Shown here in pieces: positions 61,940-64,000 of a stretch of DNA of 64,000 nt. The notes under the pieces are model-generated. The model ran no database searches, had not been told where the DNA came from, and saw nothing but the letters and a program-made list of their open reading frames with translations. Position 1 is the stretch's first letter, and the number at the start of each line of letters is the position of its first letter. The stretch is taken from positions 310,001-374,000 of the forward strand of contig JASANH010001617.1 in NCBI GenBank assembly GCA_030248295.1, read 5' to 3'. The stretch comes from Mesodorylaimus sp. YZB2_4. Taxonomy: Eukaryota > Nematoda > Enoplea > Dorylaimida > Dorylaimidae. The position numbers were made by a program, and so were the translations under genes.

Positions 61940-62911
61940 TCATCGATGCTCTCACCAGACTTCTTCTCGCCCTCGATCTTCTCTTTGACGAGCTTTTTGT
62001 CCGCCTTCTCCTTGTTCTGGTATCAATCTGGCGCGATCGCAAACTGAATGACGCTTTCGAATCACTCGCCGCCTTCTTGAACGGGTCCTCGTCGCTTGCG
62101 TTGCCTGCGGATCAGCATTATGCCTCAGGAAGGAATCCACCCAACCGCCCCAAGCGCTGGAAAAAAACCCCACCCCCCCCCCCCCCCCCCCCCCCTCCCC
62201 CCCCCCCCCCCCCCCCCCCCCACACGGCTTTGTCTGTTTCATCTCTTTCCAATGTATTTGCTATGTCTGCAGTATGTACTCTTACAGATGGAACTTCAGT
62301 CCCTCCAAGTCTTACATCGTGGCTTGGTATTCCTTGTGCATGTCGTTCTGCGGCACCTCCACCGACGTCTCCATATTCTTCTGCATGTCCTGAAACTGAC
62401 AAAACTTGAACGTCTAATACTCGTACGTCGGGGTCTATTACTGTAGAGTGTGACCAGTGGAGCTCTACACGTCTTCTGAGAGATGAGATAGATCTCGCTT
62501 TCGTCGTTCTCCTCCTTAGCGTTCTTCTACGGTATCTGCCCGTGGTGGAACCAGACCAGCATAGAACATGCTCCAGAGTTGGAGATCCTTGCTGTGTGGC
62601 TCATCCCGGTAAAGAGGAGAACACGAGAGATCTCCGTGCCTAACCCAACGCAACCCAACCTCCTTACCTTCATTTTGACCTTGGGGTCAGCCGCTTTAGT
62701 CACCTAGATTTTATGAGATGAAGCTTTCAACACCCTGCAGACTGCGCCGAACTCGCCCTCGCCCAATTTACTCAGCACCCTCCACGCGGTCCACCACTTC
62801 TCCCATCACTGGCGGGTCGTCCTTGCTGTTCATCTCACTGACTGAGGTCTTCACTCGACCGCACGTACTGGCTACCGCTGACGGAATGATGCTAGCGGCC
62901 CAAGATGCCAT
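61940..62911 (-). pseudogene. Second decayed TTBK-like kinase copy
   Basis: From an ATG at 62911 a first frame gives about 47 residues and stops. The kinase N-lobe lies in a shifted frame, WRVLSKLGEGEFGAVCRV, then an in-frame TAG, then VTKAADPKVKMK directly at a GTAAGG donor (about 62667), where the family has VLKME before an intron. Further left, DLQLWSMFYAGL resembles the C-lobe DLWSLFYMLVE. A Lys/Glu-rich stretch (NKEKADKKLVKEKIEGEKKS) ends at a stop near 61940. Only the N-lobe identification is firm; the left half, including the poly-C tract, is assigned tentatively. No intact catalytic loop was found. Confidence 0.5.
62173..62221. repeat. Double poly-C tract
   Basis: Runs of 23 C (62173-62195) and 25 C (62197-62221) are separated by one T. 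Frames crossing it give poly-Pro or poly-Gly and are artefacts. Length is probably unstable and hard to assemble. Confidence 0.9.
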
Positions 62912-63402
62912 CTGTTTTTGCTTGTAATTTCAAAGTTTTGCTTCGACCATGAGTACTCATGTACAGGTATTCATCACAAAAGGGCGCAAAGAACCAATGT
63001 TTACGTCGTCTTTGTGTACTGATAGCCTGAGGAAGACCGTCGGTGATTTATACGATTACTGTATCCCTCCTAAAATATATGCAGCTGTGGTATCTGAAAT
63101 CCAGAATTTTGAAAACGAACTCGCCTTACGCCGCGGCTTCCACTAATTAGTCACTTAATGATTCCACGTCACCTTCATTAAGATACAGCTCACAATTCTA
63201 CCTTCAGGAAATCGGGTTAGATTCTACAGTGTCTCTATGTATGTAGCATGTAGCACGTACAGATCTGAACCAACAGTCACTCACATGCATATCATCCACA
63301 ATATACAGTACACGATCTAAGATGGAGCTGGCTCTCTAAAGACGCATGCAATCGATACAAATAGCATGTGTTCTGCACACCACAGTCGAAGAAATCAGAC
63401 TT

Positions 63403-64000
63403 TTAGAAGTATTGCCTACTGCCGCTTTCATCATAGTAACCTGCATAAGGCGCCATCTGAGCTTGTGGCTGTGCTTGCGCCTGGGGCTGATGCCTGAACG
63501 CGTCGTTGAACAGGTCGGTGGTCGATGATATTTGCTGCTCGATATCGGTCGTTGGTGGTGGGTGCTGATGCGGCAGAGGAAGCGGTGTAGATGACACGAT
63601 CACGGGTGACGGCGTGACTTGCTGTCCGAAAGAAGCCACGTAATTGGTGGCCGCCTCTATGCCACCCAATGCTACAGTAGCTGCAGTGTGAGTCTGAAAT
63701 AAACTTATTGTTGTATTGGACATCCACTTTCGGCGCCTACAGTAGCTGAACAAATTAAAGAAAATCACTTTTTCTTTTGCATAGGTGTATCCTTTGGCCT
63801 GTGCCCAGTAATAGTAGGCATCGTAGTTCGGATCGTGATCGGGGGAATTACCCATTGACAACAGGTCCTCCAAATCGGCAATGTACTGGATTGCGAATCT
63901 AAAAACGGGATACCCATTCAAACTTGAGTTTCACTTCACCTAAGAGTTCCTACCTCAACGCTTGAATTTTCGATAAGCGTTTTCCAGGAGGCTTGCGATG
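63403..64000 (-). CDS. bHLH transcription factor, 3' part (runs off the window)
   Basis: Partial gene, with the upstream exons beyond the right edge. Exons are 64000-63954 (continuing), 63898-63769 and 63693-63403. The end of the first visible exon plus the next gives the second half of a basic helix-loop-helix domain: PPGKRLSKIQALRFAIQYIA then DLEDLL, i.e. the loop and helix 2. The rest is Gln/Pro-rich (HQPQAQAQPQAQ) and ends in YYDESGSRQYF. Loop and helix 2 are most like the achaete-scute/Twist-Hand groups; the DNA-contacting basic region is not in view, so subclass is open. The 75-nt second intron is a multiple of three and also open, so retention cannot be excluded. Confidence 0.75.

Noticed and set aside
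62077..62446. Frames with long proline or glycine runs
   Set aside because: Produced by reading through the poly-C tracts.

Overview
The window is nuclear DNA of an invertebrate animal. Every confident gene is a metazoan family, and nearly all are split by short introns (mostly about 45-90 nt) with GT starts and TTTCAG/TTTTAG ends. Three things point to a nematode or close relative, but the species cannot be named from the sequence: C. elegans-like intron style, two decayed CK1/TTBK-like kinase copies in 64 kb (this family is hugely expanded in nematodes), and poly-G/C tracts. No bacterial, organellar or CRISPR sequence was seen.

Layout, left to right. 0-4 kb: decayed TTBK-like kinase (-), tandem-BTB protein (-), and a 3'-terminal piece of PIGG (-). 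4.2-9.3 kb: a complete 14-exon ankyrin/DHHC palmitoyltransferase of the HIP14/ZDHHC17 type (+) converging with ARL1 (-). 10.6-19.9 kb: an ETS1/2 (Pointed) transcription factor (-), nine exons with consistent phases and a 5.9-kb first intron. 21.5-24.5 kb: sorbitol dehydrogenase (-) with a SINE in its largest intron. 24.9-26.5 kb: SLC30 (ZnT1)-like transporter (-) that has lost the metal ligands. 28.8-30.4 kb: an intronless 525-residue FN3-like membrane protein (-). 30.4-37.4 kb: gene-poor, repeat-rich, with a few small secreted or membrane protein candidates.

37.4-38.3 kb: sigma-class GST (+). 38.7-42.7 kb: ZC3H15/DFRP1 (-), head-to-head with TMEM41B (43.0-44.3 kb, +) across a 351-bp shared promoter. 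44.9-48.3 kb: a Pro/Ala-rich membrane peptide (+), a coiled-coil protein (-) and a tandem HMG-box protein (+). 48.3-56.3 kb: repeat-rich, holding one Ser/Lys-rich single-pass protein, non-LTR retrotransposon fossils, and a 1.66-kb hAT-like element with a perfect 8-bp target duplication. 56.3-59.0 kb: DDX43-type DEAD-box helicase (+), 16 exons, one with a broken splice donor. 59-64 kb: a second SINE copy, a second decayed kinase, long C tracts and the 3' part of a bHLH factor (-).

The genes are not an operon or a pathway. They are ordinary housekeeping and developmental loci (ER-Golgi trafficking and lipids: ZDHHC17, ARL1, PIGG, TMEM41B; translation/RNA: ZC3H15, DDX43; metabolism: SORD, GST; transcription: ETS, HMG, bHLH) separated by transposon-rich spacers. 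The most unusual material is in the mobile elements and in damaged or diverged family members. Exon boundaries were set by hand from splice signals, reading phase and family conservation. All numbered gene models have total lengths divisible by three.
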